Counted from the first letter of the stretch, positions 18,277 through 27,272 are shown. The stretch: DNA of 33,646 bases from Limobrevibacterium gyesilva (GCF_025989185.1 NZ_JAPDNT010000041.1:1-33646), one strand, 5' to 3'. Notes: generated by a model from the sequence alone, not told the origin. A program made the numbers and translations.

Positions 18277-18474
18277 TCAGGATCCCTTGTCCGGTTCCGG
18301 GGCCGGCAGGCGGGCCCCATCCAGCAATGCCCGGCGCCGCTCTTCCGCCCCTCTGTCGACCACCTTCTGCGCACCAGTACGGCCGTGCCGCACCCGGTTC
18401 TCCCGCGCGGCCGCGTCCGCCTCGGCGCGCGCCTGCCGCTTGCGCGCCTGGCGAAGGTTGACGATCTCTGCCAT
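18277..18474 (-). CDS. DUF4169 family protein
   Basis: A 65-residue, highly charged protein. MAEIVNLRQARKRQARAEAD and the following ENRVRHGRTGAQK are the DUF4169 pattern, common in Alphaproteobacteria and of unknown function. It is probably a helical, basic cytoplasmic protein. ATG 18472-18474 gives the standard N-terminus. A longer frame from 18504 adds ten residues not seen in the family. It starts 50 bases from, and divergent to, the dienelactone hydrolase gene. The ribbon-helix-helix gene that often accompanies DUF4169 was not found here. Confidence 0.78.
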   Translation of the reverse strand: MAEIVNLRQARKRQARAEADAAARENRVRHGRTGAQKVVDRGAEERRRALLDGARLPAPEPDKGS

Positions 18475-18524
18475 CCCGCCATCCTGCGGGCCGAACGACG
18501 CCACGACAAGAGAGGACCGCGCAC

Positions 18525-19190
18525 ATGGGCAGCTTCATCCACCTCACCGCCGCCGATGGCCACAGGCTCGCGGCCTGGCAGGACGGTCCGGCGGACGCGA
18601 CGCACGGGCTGGTGGTCGTGCAGGAAATCTTCGGCGTGAACGACCACATGCGCCATGTCTGCGCGGCCTTCGCCGCCGCCGGGTACGGCGTCGTCGCCCC
18701 GGCCCTGTTCGACCGCGCCGAGCGCGGCGTGGAGCTCGGCTACACCCCTGACGACATCGCCCGTGGGCGCGACCTGCGCGCCAAGGTGCCGGACGCCGGC
18801 GTGGTCGCCGACATCGAAGCCGCCGCCGCCGCGATCCCGGGCCGCAAGCTCGGCATCGTCGGCTATTGCTGGGGCGGCACCGTCGCTTGGTGGGGCGCCA
18901 CCCGCACCAACCGCTTCGCCGCCGCCATCGGCTGGTACGGCGGCGGCATCGCCGCGAGCCGCACGGAAGCGCCGCACTGCCCGGTGCAACTGCATTTCGG
19001 CGAAAAGGACGCCAGCATCCCCCTTGCCGACGTGGACGCCATCCGCGCCGCCCAGCCGGGCGTGGAAATCTTCGTCTATCCCGGCGCCCAGCACGGCTTC
19101 GGCTGCGACGAACGCGCCAGCTACAGCGCCCCCGACGCCAATGTCGCCCTGGCCCGCACCCTGACCTTCCTCACCAGACACCTGGCCTGA
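18525..19190 (+). CDS. Dienelactone hydrolase family protein
   Basis: A 221-residue alpha/beta hydrolase. The family includes enzymes that open dienelactone in chlorocatechol breakdown, but most members have unknown substrates. The fold starts IHLTAADGHRLAAWQDGP. VVVQEIFGVNDHMRHVCAAF contains the conserved Glu. IVGYCWGGTVAW has the nucleophile Cys (GxCxGG), FGEKDASIP the Asp, and YPGAQHGFGCDERASY the His of the triad. No aromatic-degradation genes surround it, so a general esterase role is likelier than chlorocatechol catabolism. There is no signal peptide, so it acts in the cytoplasm. Confidence 0.92.
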   Translation: MGSFIHLTAADGHRLAAWQDGPADATHGLVVVQEIFGVNDHMRHVCAAFAAAGYGVVAPALFDRAERGVELGYTPDDIARGRDLRAKVPDAGVVADIEAAAAAIPGRKLGIVGYCWGGTVAWWGATRTNRFAAAIGWYGGGIAASRTEAPHCPVQLHFGEKDASIPLADVDAIRAAQPGVEIFVYPGAQHGFGCDERASYSAPDANVALARTLTFLTRHLA

Positions 19191-19233
19191 CCCGACCGCC
19201 GGCGACGAGGGCGGCCCCCCGCCCCGCCGGCTG

Positions 19234-20136
19234 TCACCCGCCCGCCAGCACCCGCCCGGCCACCGCGTCGAGCTTCGCCATGAGGGCGGGGTCGCGCTGG
19301 GCCGGGGCGGTGATGATGGCGTGGTCGAGGGCCCGGTCGCAGCCGGCGGAGCATGGCCCGCGCTCGGCGCCCAGCGCCGGAACCACAGCCTTGACCAGCG
19401 CCCGGGCATTCTCCGCGTTGCCCAGCAGCACCCTCACGACCGCCTCGACCGTCACGTGGTCGTGGTCGGGGTGCCAGCAATCGTAATCCGTCACCATCGC
19501 CACGGTGGCGTAACAGAGCTCCGCCTCGCGCGCGAGCTTGGCCTCCGGCATGTTGGTCATGCCGATGACGCTGCAGCCCCAGGACCGGTATAGCGCGCTC
19601 TCCGCCTTGGTGGAGAATTGCGGGCCCTCCATCACCAGATAGGTGCCGCCGCGCGTCACCGGCAGACCGAGCCCGCGGGCAGCGCCTTCCAGCGCGTCGC
19701 CCAGGCGCGGGCAGACCGGGTGGGCCACCGACACATGCGCCACGCAGCCTTCGCCGAAGAAGCTCTTCTCGCGCGCGAAGCTACGGTCGATGAACTGGTC
19801 GACGATGACGAAATGGCCCGGGGGCAGCTCTTCCTTCAGGCTGCCCACCGCCGAAAGCGAAAGCACGTCCGTGCAGCCGGCGCGCTTCAGCGCGTCGATG
19901 TTGGCGCGATAGTTCAGATGGCTGGGCGAGAGCGGATGGCCGCGGCCATGGCGCGGCAGGAACACGCAGCGCACCCCGGCCAGCGTGCCTTCCAACAACG
20001 CGTCCGACGGATCGCCCCACGGCGTCGTCACGCGACGCCAGGCTTTGTCCTCGAGCCCGTCGATGTCGTACAGCCCGGAGCCGCCGATGATGCCGATCAC
20101 CGGCTTGATCCGGTCCGGCGCGCGCGTATCTGGCAT
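19234..20136 (-). CDS. mtnP: S-methyl-5'-thioadenosine phosphorylase
   Basis: Splits methylthioadenosine (a by-product of polyamine synthesis) with phosphate into adenine and methylthioribose-1-phosphate, feeding methionine salvage. The 300-residue protein has IGIIGGSGLYDIDGL, VTTPWGDPSDALLEG, FLPRHGRGHPLSPSHLNYRA with the phosphate-binding Arg/His, and TYLVMEGPQFSTKAES. IGMTNMPEAKLAREAELCYA and TDYDCWHPDHDHVTV, the purine- and MTA-specific residues, complete it. ATG 20134-20136 is chosen because GAGGGAC lies about 6 bases upstream. It lies just downstream of petC on the same strand, but a terminator separates them. Confidence 0.95.
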   Translation of the reverse strand: MPDTRAPDRIKPVIGIIGGSGLYDIDGLEDKAWRRVTTPWGDPSDALLEGTLAGVRCVFLPRHGRGHPLSPSHLNYRANIDALKRAGCTDVLSLSAVGSLKEELPPGHFVIVDQFIDRSFAREKSFFGEGCVAHVSVAHPVCPRLGDALEGAARGLGLPVTRGGTYLVMEGPQFSTKAESALYRSWGCSVIGMTNMPEAKLAREAELCYATVAMVTDYDCWHPDHDHVTVEAVVRVLLGNAENARALVKAVVPALGAERGPCSAGCDRALDHAIITAPAQRDPALMAKLDAVAGRVLAGG

Positions 20137-20146
20137 ATGATGTCCC

Positions 20147-20184
20147 TCGAAACGAAACCGCCGCATCTTGTCGGATGCGGCGGT
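20147..20184 (-). terminator. Rho-independent terminator of the petABC operon
   Basis: On the minus strand ACCGCCGCATC (20184-20174) pairs with GATGCGGCGGT (20167-20157) over 11 perfect bp with a 6-base loop. TTTCGTTTCG follows. It lies 26 bases past the petC stop, and its T-tail touches the mtnP ribosome-binding region. Confidence 0.85.
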
Positions 20185-20209
20185 CGGTGGTCAGGCGATG
20201 CGATAGATC

Positions 20210-20977
20210 TCAGTGATGCACGTCGGCCCAGACCTTGCGCTTCACCGCATAGGTGATGCCGGTCATGAACACCAGGAACAGGACGATCTTCACGCCGATC
20301 CGCTTGCGATCCTCCATCTCCGGGCTTGCCATGTAGGTCAGGAAGGTCGCGACGTCGCGCGCCATCTGCTCCTGCGTGGCGGGGGTGCCGTCGGCATAGG
20401 TCACCTGGCCGTTCTGCAGCGGCTGCACCATGGCGATCTGGTTGCCGGGGAAGTACTTGTTGTAGTTCATCCCGTCGCCCAGCTTCATGCCCGCCGGCGG
20501 TTCGGAGTAGCCGTTGAGCAGGGCATAGATGTAGTCGGCCCCCCCCTCGCGCGCCTTCTCGATCAACGACAGGTCAGGCGGCAGCGCGCCATTCATGGCC
20601 GCACGCGCGGCGTTCTCGTTGGGGAACGGCGAGTGGAAATGGTCGGACGGCAGGCCCGGGCGCTCGGCCGGCTGGCCGTCCTCGCCGATCGTGGGCACGC
20701 TGACGCTGGCGGCGATGGCGGCGATCTGCCCGTCGGACAGGCCGATGCCCTTCAGGTCGCGGTAATAGCCCAGCTTCAGCGAGTGGCAGTTGGCGCAGAC
20801 TTCCTTGTAGACCTGGAAGCCGCGCTGCGCGGCCGCGCGGTCATAGGTGCCGAACGGGCCATCGAAGGTCCAGCGCTGGTGCGGCAGCGGCGCGGTGGTC
20901 ACCTCCTCGGCCCGGGCCGGCCCGATGGAGACCGCCGCGGCAAGAGCTGCGATCGCGGCGAGAGGAAACAGACGCAT
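20210..20977 (-). CDS. petC: Cytochrome c1
   Basis: Haem c subunit of the bc1 complex, passing electrons from the Rieske protein to soluble cytochrome c in the periplasm. The 255-residue protein has a signal peptide (LAAIAALAAAVSIGPARA) and haem site VCANCHSLKLGYYRD (CxxCH). PSDHFHSPFPNENAARAAMN follows, then the probable axial Met region in MKLGDGMNYNKYFPGNQIAM and YADGTPATQEQMARDVATFL. One C-terminal membrane anchor (VKIVLFLVFMTGITYAV) is present. The ATG shares one base with the petB stop (TGATG), so translation is coupled. Last gene of the operon. Confidence 0.96.
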   Translation of the reverse strand: MRLFPLAAIAALAAAVSIGPARAEEVTTAPLPHQRWTFDGPFGTYDRAAAQRGFQVYKEVCANCHSLKLGYYRDLKGIGLSDGQIAAIAASVSVPTIGEDGQPAERPGLPSDHFHSPFPNENAARAAMNGALPPDLSLIEKAREGGADYIYALLNGYSEPPAGMKLGDGMNYNKYFPGNQIAMVQPLQNGQVTYADGTPATQEQMARDVATFLTYMASPEMEDRKRIGVKIVLFLVFMTGITYAVKRKVWADVHH

Positions 20978-22248
20978 CAGACCTTCTCCATCGGCTTGGC
21001 GGCGGCGCCACCGGGCAGCGGGCCTCCACCGCCTGCGATCACGGGCCGGCTGATGCTCTCCGGCAGCGGCAGCGGCCGCTCCAGCTTGCCCAGGATCGGC
21101 AGGATCACCAGGAAGTGCAGGAAGTAGTAAGCGGTGCAGACCCGGCCCAACACCACCCAGATGCCTTCCGGCCGGTGCGCGCCCACCATGCCGAGAACGA
21201 TGCAGGAGATCACCAGCAGGAACAGGAACTGGCGGTAGATCGGGCGGAACTTGCAGCTGCGCACCGGGCTGGTGTCCAGCCACGGCAGCACGAACAGCAC
21301 CGCGATCGCGCCGAACATCATCACCACGCCGCCCAGCTTGTTCGGCACCGAACGCAGGATGGCATAGAACGGCAGGAAGTACCATTCGGGCACGATCTCC
21401 GCCGGCGTCACCAGCGGGTTGGCGGGGATGTAGTTGTCCGGCGCCGAGAAGAAGTCCGGCGCGAAGAACACCAGCACGGCGAACACCAGCAGATAGACGC
21501 ACATGCCGACGCTGTCCTTCACCGTGTAGTACGGATGGAACGGCAGCGTGTCCTGCGGGCCCTTCACCTCGATGCCCAGCGGGTTGTTCGACCCGGTGAC
21601 ATGCAGCGCCGCCACATGCAGGAACACCACGCCGACCAGCACGAACGGCAGCAGGTAGTGCAGGCTGAAGAAGCGGTTCAGCGTCGGGTTGTCCACCGAG
21701 AACCCACCCCACAGCCAGGTGACGATGCTGTCGCCCACCAGCGGAATGGCCGAGAACAGGTTGGTGATGACGGTCGCGCCCCAATAGGACATCTGGCCCC
21801 AGGGCAGCACGTAGCCCATGAACGCGGTCGCCATCATGAGCAGCAGGATCACCACGCCGATGATCCACAGCAGCTCGCGCGGCGCCTTGTAGGAGCCGTA
21901 GTAGAGGCCGCGGAAGATGTGGATGTAGGTGACGATGAAGAACATCGACGCCCCGTTGGCGTGCACATAGCGCAGCAGCCAGCCGAAGTTCACGTCGCGC
22001 ATGATGCGCTCGACACTGTCGAACGCCATGCTGACATGGGGGGTGTAGTTCATCGCCAGGAAGATGCCGGTGACGATCATGATCATCAGGTTGACCATCG
22101 CCAGCGCGCCGAAATTCCAGAAGTAATTGAAATTCTTCGGCGTCGGAAAAACCCCGTACTCCTTCTGCATCATCGTGAAGATGGGCAGACGGCTGTCGAC
22201 CCAATTGATGACGGGGTTGGTGAACTCGCTCTTATGCAAGCCGGCCAT
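20977..22248 (-). CDS. petB: Cytochrome b of the bc1 complex
   Basis: Integral membrane subunit with two haems b and the quinol oxidation and reduction sites. The roughly 423-residue protein has the multi-helix cytochrome b pattern: [60 protein letters not shown], and [13 protein letters not shown]. The [20 protein letters not shown] segment holds the Qo-site PEWY motif. Paired His ligands are visible in VHANG...YIHIF and in the LHY/LHV segments. ATG 22246-22248 is preferred because GGAG lies 9 bases upstream. ATG 22252-22254 in the same frame is too close to it. It is a full-length, unsplit cytochrome b, as in Proteobacteria. Confidence 0.96.
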   Translation of the reverse strand: MAGLHKSEFTNPVINWVDSRLPIFTMMQKEYGVFPTPKNFNYFWNFGALAMVNLMIMIVTGIFLAMNYTPHVSMAFDSVERIMRDVNFGWLLRYVHANGASMFFIVTYIHIFRGLYYGSYKAPRELLWIIGVVILLLMMATAFMGYVLPWGQMSYWGATVITNLFSAIPLVGDSIVTWLWGGFSVDNPTLNRFFSLHYLLPFVLVGVVFLHVAALHVTGSNNPLGIEVKGPQDTLPFHPYYTVKDSVGMCVYLLVFAVLVFFAPDFFSAPDNYIPANPLVTPAEIVPEWYFLPFYAILRSVPNKLGGVVMMFGAIAVLFVLPWLDTSPVRSCKFRPIYRQFLFLLVISCIVLGMVGAHRPEGIWVVLGRVCTAYYFLHFLVILPILGKLERPLPLPESISRPVIAGGGGPLPGGAAAKPMEKV

Positions 22249-22305
22249 ATGCATGTGCTCCGGAGACGGCGTGACGCCGGGCGATCGCGTGCGCGACCGC
22301 CCGGA

Positions 22306-22884
22306 TCAGCCGATCTTGATCTTCGTGTCAGTCTCGAAAGCGTAGGGCGGAACCGCCAGGTTCGCCGGCGCGGGCCCGTGACGCACGCGGCCCGATGTGT
22401 CGTACTGGCTGCCATGGCACGGGCAGAACCAGCCGCCAAACTCGCCACGGTTGTCGGAGGGCTTGTTGCCGATCGGCACGCAGCCCAGATGCGTGCAGAT
22501 CCCGACCACCACCAGCCACTGGTCATGCCCGGGCTTGACGCGGGCCTTGTCCGCTTGCGGATCGATCAGCTGGCTCAGCGGCACGCTCTCCGCCGCCTTG
22601 ATCTCCTCCGGCGTGCGATGCCGCACGAACACCGGCTTGCCGCGCCACACCGCGGTGATCGCCTGGCCGGCCTGGATCGGGGTCAGGTCCACGTCGATGG
22701 AGGACAGCGCCAGCACGTCCTTGGACGGGTTCATGCTGTCGATCACCGGCCACGCCATGGCGCCGACACCGACGGCGGCCCCCGCGCCCGCCACGAGTTT
22801 CAGGAAGTCCCGCTTGGTGACCTCCTGCCCCGCATGGGCACCCCCATGTGACCCGGGTGCGGTCGCAGTCATCGAATCGGCCAT
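22306..22884 (-). CDS. petA: Rieske iron-sulfur subunit of the bc1 complex
   Basis: Carries electrons from quinol to cytochrome c1 through a [2Fe-2S] cluster. The 192-residue protein has a Tat-like N-terminus with the twin-residue motif as [20 protein letters not shown], which also serves as membrane anchor. The cluster motifs are CTHLGC and CPCHGSQYD, with [14 protein letters not shown] as the closing Pro loop. ATG 22884 has GAGG 5 bases upstream. It is first in petA-petB-petC, 57 bases before petB, behind a good promoter at 23008-23036. It is divergent from hemF, placing a haem-using complex opposite a haem-making enzyme. Confidence 0.96.
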   Translation of the reverse strand: MADSMTATAPGSHGGAHAGQEVTKRDFLKLVAGAGAAVGVGAMAWPVIDSMNPSKDVLALSSIDVDLTPIQAGQAITAVWRGKPVFVRHRTPEEIKAAESVPLSQLIDPQADKARVKPGHDQWLVVVGICTHLGCVPIGNKPSDNRGEFGGWFCPCHGSQYDTSGRVRHGPAPANLAVPPYAFETDTKIKIG

Positions 22885-23007
22885 CGTTACCTCGTTCCGC
22901 CAGACATAGGGCCGACATGCGACGAATCACCGGCCCGGCGGCACCTTGTGGCACCACCTGGCGGCCAGACTCGACCTCTTGCCGGGAAATCCCAACACTA
23001 GTGCGCC

Positions 23008-23036
23008 ATTCTAGGCCCCGCACTTCGCCCCTGCAA
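23008..23036 (-). promoter_or_regulatory. Sigma-70-type promoter of petABC
   Basis: On the minus strand TTGCAG (23036-23031) and TAGAAT (23013-23008) are spaced by 17 bases. The predicted start near 23001 gives a leader of about 117 bases before petA. It overlaps the region just upstream of hemF on the other strand, so the two promoters may interfere or share a regulator. Confidence 0.55.
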
Positions 23037-23097
23037 CATGCCGTCTGCACAGTCTAGCTTGCACGCCCGCTTCCCCAGCCAGCCCGGAACCCGCCCC

Positions 23098-23991
23098 ATG
23101 CCCGACGCCATTCCCGCCCCGCCGCACATCGCCCTGAAAGACGCCGCCCGCGGCTGGTTCGAGACCCTGCGCGACCGCCTGTGCGCCGCCTTCGAGGCGA
23201 TCGAGGACGCGCAGCAAGGCCCCCTCGCCGACCGCGCCCCGGGGCGCTTCGCCCGCACCGCCTGGGACCGCCCCACGCCGGACGGCACGCCCGGCGGCGG
23301 CGGCGTGATGAGCGTCATGCGCGGCCGGGTGTTCGAGAAAGTCGGCGTCAACGTCTCCACCGTCTGGGGCGAGTTCAGCCCGGAATTCCGCAGCCAGATC
23401 CCCGGCGCCGAGCAGGACCCGCGGTTCTGGGCCAGCGGCATCTCACTGGTCGCGCACATGCAAAGCCCGCTGGTGCCGGCCGCGCATTTCAACACGCGCA
23501 TGCTGGTCACCACGAAAGGCTGGTTCGGCGGCGGCGGCGACCTCACGCCCATGCGTCTCGACACGCCCGAGTCGCAGGCCGACGCCGCCCGCTTCCACGC
23601 CAGCTTCCGCGCCGCCTGCGACCGCCACGACCCGGCCTATTACCCGGACTTCAAGGCGTGGTGCGACCGCTACTTCTTCCTGCCCCACCGCAACGAGCCG
23701 CGCGGCGCCGGCGGCATCTTCTACGACCACCACTTCTCCGGCGACGCCGCCGCCGACTTCGCCTTCACCCGCGATGTCGGCCAGGCCTTCCTCGACATCT
23801 ATCCGGACATCGTCCGCACCCGCATGCACGCGCCATGGACGCCGGAGGAGCGCGAGCACCAGCTGGTCCGCCGCGGCCGCTACGTGGAATTCAACCTGAT
23901 CCACGACCGCGGCACCCTGTTCGGCCTCAAGACCGGCGGCAATGTCGAGGCCATCCTGATGAGCCTGCCGCCGGAAGCGCGGTGGCCCTGA
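23098..23991 (+). CDS. hemF: Oxygen-dependent coproporphyrinogen III oxidase
   Basis: Uses O2 to decarboxylate coproporphyrinogen III to protoporphyrinogen IX in haem synthesis. The 297-residue protein has [56 protein letters not shown] with the conserved His, [32 protein letters not shown], and [19 protein letters not shown] near the end. ATG 23098 gives the family N-terminus. ATG 23038 would add twenty unrelated residues. The ribosome-binding site is weak in both cases. The aerobic enzyme and the neighbouring bc1 operon together indicate respiration with oxygen. Confidence 0.95.
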   Translation: MPDAIPAPPHIALKDAARGWFETLRDRLCAAFEAIEDAQQGPLADRAPGRFARTAWDRPTPDGTPGGGGVMSVMRGRVFEKVGVNVSTVWGEFSPEFRSQIPGAEQDPRFWASGISLVAHMQSPLVPAAHFNTRMLVTTKGWFGGGGDLTPMRLDTPESQADAARFHASFRAACDRHDPAYYPDFKAWCDRYFFLPHRNEPRGAGGIFYDHHFSGDAAADFAFTRDVGQAFLDIYPDIVRTRMHAPWTPEEREHQLVRRGRYVEFNLIHDRGTLFGLKTGGNVEAILMSLPPEARWP

Positions 23992-24015
23992 TGCCGGCAT
24001 CGCGCAAAACCAAGA

Positions 24016-24052
24016 ATCATAGCGGGGTCATCCTTTATGACCCCGCTATGAT
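24016..24052 (-). terminator. 16-bp perfect hairpin, likely terminator of the tup genes
   Basis: ATCATAGCGGGGTCAT (24016-24031) and its exact reverse complement (24037-24052) enclose a 5-base loop. On the minus strand the hairpin follows the tupA stop at once (the stop codon's last base is in the stem), and TTCTTGGTTTT follows. It also sits 25 bases past the hemF stop, so it may act in both directions, though T-runs are seen only on the minus strand. Confidence 0.65.
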
Positions 24053-24858
24053 CACGGATGCGGCGCGTCCGCGTCCGGGTGGAACAGCTGCTCGCCGGCC
24101 ACGACATAGGCGCCGATCGCCGCCTGCCCCACCGGGCCGGCCAGCCACTCGGCCAGGCGCCGCGCCGGTTCCACCTTCACCGAAGGATGTTTTTCCGGGT
24201 TGATCTGGATCACGTCGTAGCGGTTCAGCAGGCGCGCATCGCCGCGCACCAGCTCCACCAGGTTGCGCCGGTTGGCAAAAGCCAGCCAGGTGCCCCGGTC
24301 GGTCAGCGTCACCGCGTCCAGCCCGGCCGCCACGTTCAGCGCCGCCCCCATGCCGCCGCCGATATCGCGGTACCAGTCCTGCCCGGCGGGATCGATGCCG
24401 GCCAGCTTCCACAGCCGTTTCTCCAGCGCATCCGTGCCGCTGTTGTCGCCGCGCGAGACGAACGGGGCGCGGGCGGCGGCCACGGCTTTCAGCGCCGCCA
24501 CGGCGTCCTTCGATCCGCCGATCCCGGCCGGATCGGATTTCGGGCCGACGAGCAGGAAATCGTTCCAGGCAATCTCGCGCCGGAGGATGCCGTGGCCCGC
24601 GGCGATGAAGCCCGCTTCGGCCTCGGGGTCGTGCACCAGCACCAGGTCGGCGTCACCCCGCGCCGCGGTGGCCAGCGCTTGGCCGGTACCCTGCGCCACC
24701 ACCTTCACGTCGATCCCCGTCTGCGCCGTGAACACCGGCAGGATGCGCGCCAGCAGCCCGGAATTCTCCACCGAGGTGGTGGACGCCAGCACGATCGACT
24801 CGGCCTGCGCCGCGCCTACCCAGCACAGCATGGCCAGCGCCGCCAGAATCGCCCTCAT
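24052..24858 (-). CDS. tupA: Tungstate-type ABC transporter, substrate-binding protein
   Basis: A 268-residue periplasmic binding protein of the PBP2 tungstate/molybdate group. A Sec signal peptide (LAALAMLCWVGAAQA) precedes ESIVLASTTSVENSGLLARI, where TTS-x-x-x-SGLL corresponds to the oxyanion-binding TTTS region of TupA. ARGDADLVLVHDPEAEAGFI, APFVSRGDNSGTDALEKRLW and GLDAVTLTDRGTWLAFANRR follow, all typical of TupA. Tungstate over molybdate is inferred from family resemblance. The first codons overlap the end of tupB by 4 bases (ATGA). It is the last gene of the operon, closed by a strong hairpin. Confidence 0.86.
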   Translation of the reverse strand: MRAILAALAMLCWVGAAQAESIVLASTTSVENSGLLARILPVFTAQTGIDVKVVAQGTGQALATAARGDADLVLVHDPEAEAGFIAAGHGILRREIAWNDFLLVGPKSDPAGIGGSKDAVAALKAVAAARAPFVSRGDNSGTDALEKRLWKLAGIDPAGQDWYRDIGGGMGAALNVAAGLDAVTLTDRGTWLAFANRRNLVELVRGDARLLNRYDVIQINPEKHPSVKVEPARRLAEWLAGPVGQAAIGAYVVAGEQLFHPDADAPHP

Positions 24859-25493
24859 CGCTTTCCCTCGCCCAAAGCCAGCACGGTGGCACTCACTGTC
24901 ACGCTGATGCCGATCAGCACGCAGCCCAGCGCCAGGGCCAGCTCCAGGTTCCCCTTGCTGGTCTCAAGCACGATCGTCGTGGTCATCACGCGGGTGTAGC
25001 CGGCGATATTGCCGCCCACGATCAGCACGGCGCCCACCTCGGACACGGTGCGGCCGAAGCCGGCCAGCACGGCGGTGGTCAGCGTGCGGCGGCTCAGCGC
25101 CAGCAGATGCGGCAGCGCCTGCAGCCGGCTGGCGCCGCAGGATTGCAGGGTGCGGCCGAACTCCACCCAGCGCGCCTCCAGCGCCCGATGCGCCAGCGCC
25201 GCGACGATCGGGGTGGCCAGAATCGCCTGCGCCACCACCATCGCGCCGGGCGTGAACAACAACCCCAGCCGGCCCAGCGGCCCGGCATGCGACAGCAGCA
25301 GATACAGCACCAGCCCCACCACCACCGGCGGCAGACCCAGCAGCGCGTTCACCGCCACCACCACGGCGCGGCGGCCGGGAAAGGGAACCATCGCCAGCAC
25401 GGCAGCCAGCGGAATGCCGAGTGCGGCCGCCAGCGCCGTCGCCCCGAGGCTGACCGCCAACGACAGCCCGACGGTGGGCAGGAACGACTCCAT
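24855..25493 (-). CDS. tupB: Tungstate-type ABC transporter, permease
   Basis: A 212-residue inner-membrane permease with about five hydrophobic segments. LGLPPVVVGLVLYLLLSHAG, FTPGAMVVAQAILATPIVAA and the EAA-like loop (EFGRTLQSCGASRLQALPHL) followed by GFGRTVSEVGAVLIVGGNIA are the landmarks of TupB-type permeases. It would pass tungstate (or molybdate) from TupA to the cytoplasm. ATG 25491-25493 lies 6 bases after the stop of the upstream ABC exporter gene, with no separate ribosome-binding site visible, so it is probably coupled. No TupC ATPase gene occurs beside it. Confidence 0.87.
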   Translation of the reverse strand: MESFLPTVGLSLAVSLGATALAAALGIPLAAVLAMVPFPGRRAVVVAVNALLGLPPVVVGLVLYLLLSHAGPLGRLGLLFTPGAMVVAQAILATPIVAALAHRALEARWVEFGRTLQSCGASRLQALPHLLALSRRTLTTAVLAGFGRTVSEVGAVLIVGGNIAGYTRVMTTTIVLETSKGNLELALALGCVLIGISVTVSATVLALGEGKR

Positions 25494-25499
25494 CAGGGA

Positions 25500-27272
25500 C
25501 TATTGCAGCAACGATTGCGTCTTCACCAGACGGGAATACAGCCCGTCGCGCTCCATCAGCTCGGCATGCGTGCCCTGCTCCACCGCCCGCCCATCGGCCA
25601 TGGCCACCACCAGGTCGGCGTCGCGCACGGTCGACAGGCGATGCGCCACCACGATCGTGGTGCGGCCCTTGCGCAGCTCGATCAGCGCCTGCTGCACCAG
25701 CGCCTCGCTTTCCGCGTCCAGCGCACTGGTGGCCTCGTCCAGCAGCAGGATGCGGGGGTTGCGCAGCAGCGCGCGCGCCAGCGTCACGCGCTGGCGCTGG
25801 CCGCCGGACAGCCGCCCGCCGCCGGGGCCGACGATGGTGTCGTAGCCCTGCGGCAGGGCGGCGATGAAATCCGCGGCGGCGGCGGCCCGGGCGGCCTGCG
25901 CCACCTCGGCATCGGTGGCGCCGGGCCGACCCATGCGGATATTCGCGGCGATGGTGTCGTCGAACAGCAGCGTGTCCTGGCCGACATAGGCGATGGCGTC
26001 GCGCAGGCTCGCCAGCGTCACCGCGCGCACATCGGCGCCGTCGATCCGGATGGCCCCGGCCGTCGCCTCGTGCAGGCGCGGGATCAGCGCCAGCGCGGTG
26101 GACTTGCCGGCGCCGGACGGCCCCACCAGGGCCACCGTCAGCCCGGGGCGAGCAACGAAGCTCAGGCCGCGCAGCCCCGCGCGCCCGTCGGGATAGGCGA
26201 AATACACGTCCTCGAATGCCACCTCGCCGTGCCCGGGCGGCAGCGTCACCGCGCCAGGCGCATCGACGATGCGCGGCCGCTCGTCGGCCACGGCGAAGCA
26301 GCGCACCAGCCCGGCCAGCCCTTCCTGCAGCGCCGCGTTGAGGTTGCCGAGCGCGCGCAGCGGCCGCGAGGCGATCAGCAGCGCCGTCACGAACCCGGTG
26401 AAATTGCCCAGCCCGCTCGCCCCGGTGGCCGCGCGCCAGCCGGCGAAGCCGATCACGGCCGCCACCGCCGCCCCGCCCAGCACCTCCAGCAGCGGGTCCA
26501 GCCGCGCCCGCCCGCGGATCATGCGCATCAGCGAGCGGTACAATTGCTGGAACGCCGCCTGCGCCCGTTGCGTCTCGGCCCCCTCCAGCCGGTAGGCGCG
26601 CACCGTGCGCGCCTGGCCGAAGCTCTCGTTCAGCAGCGCCGCGGCCTCTCCGGTGGTTTCCTGCATGCGCGCCGAGGCCCCGCGGATGCGCCGGCCGATG
26701 CGCTGCACCGGGATTGCCGCCAGCGGATACAGCAACGCGGCGATCAGGCTGAGCTGCCAGTCCAGCCACAGCATCGACGCCGCCAGTCCCACCAGACCGA
26801 CCGCGTCGCCAACCCCGTTCACCGCGCGGATCATGGCTTCGCGGATGGTCACCGCATCGGTGGTGAAGCGCGCGGCAAGCTGCGCCGGCGCCTCGCGCTC
26901 CACCCGCGCGAGGTCGGCATGCACGAGGTGGCGGAACATGGTGTTCTGCAGGTCGCGGATCACCTGCATGACCACGTTCTGCACGGTGATGCTCTGCAGG
27001 TATTGCACCAGCGCCTTGATCGCGGTGACCGTCACCACCAGCACCGGCACCTGGTAGAGGATGCGCCGGTCCTTGTTGGCGAACATCTCGAAGGCGCGGT
27101 CGATCACGATCGGGTACAGCGCCTGCACGCCGGCCAGCAGCACGGTCAGCACCACCACCACGGCCAGCCGGCCGCGATAGGCGCTGACATACTCGCGCCA
27201 CAGCCGCAGCAGCAGCGGACGCATGCCATCAGCAACGGCGGGGGGCGACAGGGCAGAGGGCGTGGCATCCAT
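25500..27272 (-). CDS. MsbA-like ABC exporter (fused membrane and ATPase domains)
   Basis: A 590-residue half-transporter with an N-terminal six-helix export domain (AVVVVLTVLLAGVQALYPIV onward, about residues 30-320) and a C-terminal ATPase. The ATPase shows Walker A GPSGAGKST at about 384-392, signature GGGRLSGGQRQRVTLARALL, Walker B ILLLDEATSALD, and the H-loop VVAHRLSTVRDADLVV. It works as a dimer and probably exports a lipid or other amphiphile in MsbA fashion. The substrate cannot be told from sequence. ATG 27270-27272 is chosen, with ATG 27224 as a shorter option. It is divergent from a family 9 glycosyltransferase, which hints at lipopolysaccharide. Confidence 0.9.
   Translation of the reverse strand: MDATPSALSPPAVADGMRPLLLRLWREYVSAYRGRLAVVVVLTVLLAGVQALYPIVIDRAFEMFANKDRRILYQVPVLVVTVTAIKALVQYLQSITVQNVVMQVIRDLQNTMFRHLVHADLARVEREAPAQLAARFTTDAVTIREAMIRAVNGVGDAVGLVGLAASMLWLDWQLSLIAALLYPLAAIPVQRIGRRIRGASARMQETTGEAAALLNESFGQARTVRAYRLEGAETQRAQAAFQQLYRSLMRMIRGRARLDPLLEVLGGAAVAAVIGFAGWRAATGASGLGNFTGFVTALLIASRPLRALGNLNAALQEGLAGLVRCFAVADERPRIVDAPGAVTLPPGHGEVAFEDVYFAYPDGRAGLRGLSFVARPGLTVALVGPSGAGKSTALALIPRLHEATAGAIRIDGADVRAVTLASLRDAIAYVGQDTLLFDDTIAANIRMGRPGATDAEVAQAARAAAAADFIAALPQGYDTIVGPGGGRLSGGQRQRVTLARALLRNPRILLLDEATSALDAESEALVQQALIELRKGRTTIVVAHRLSTVRDADLVVAMADGRAVEQGTHAELMERDGLYSRLVKTQSLLQ

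Noticed and set aside
17898-18461. A 187-codon plus-strand frame in the spacer before the dienelactone hydrolase gene
   Set aside because: It has no ribosome-binding site or recognisable domain, runs across the sigma-54 promoter and is antisense to the DUF4169 gene.
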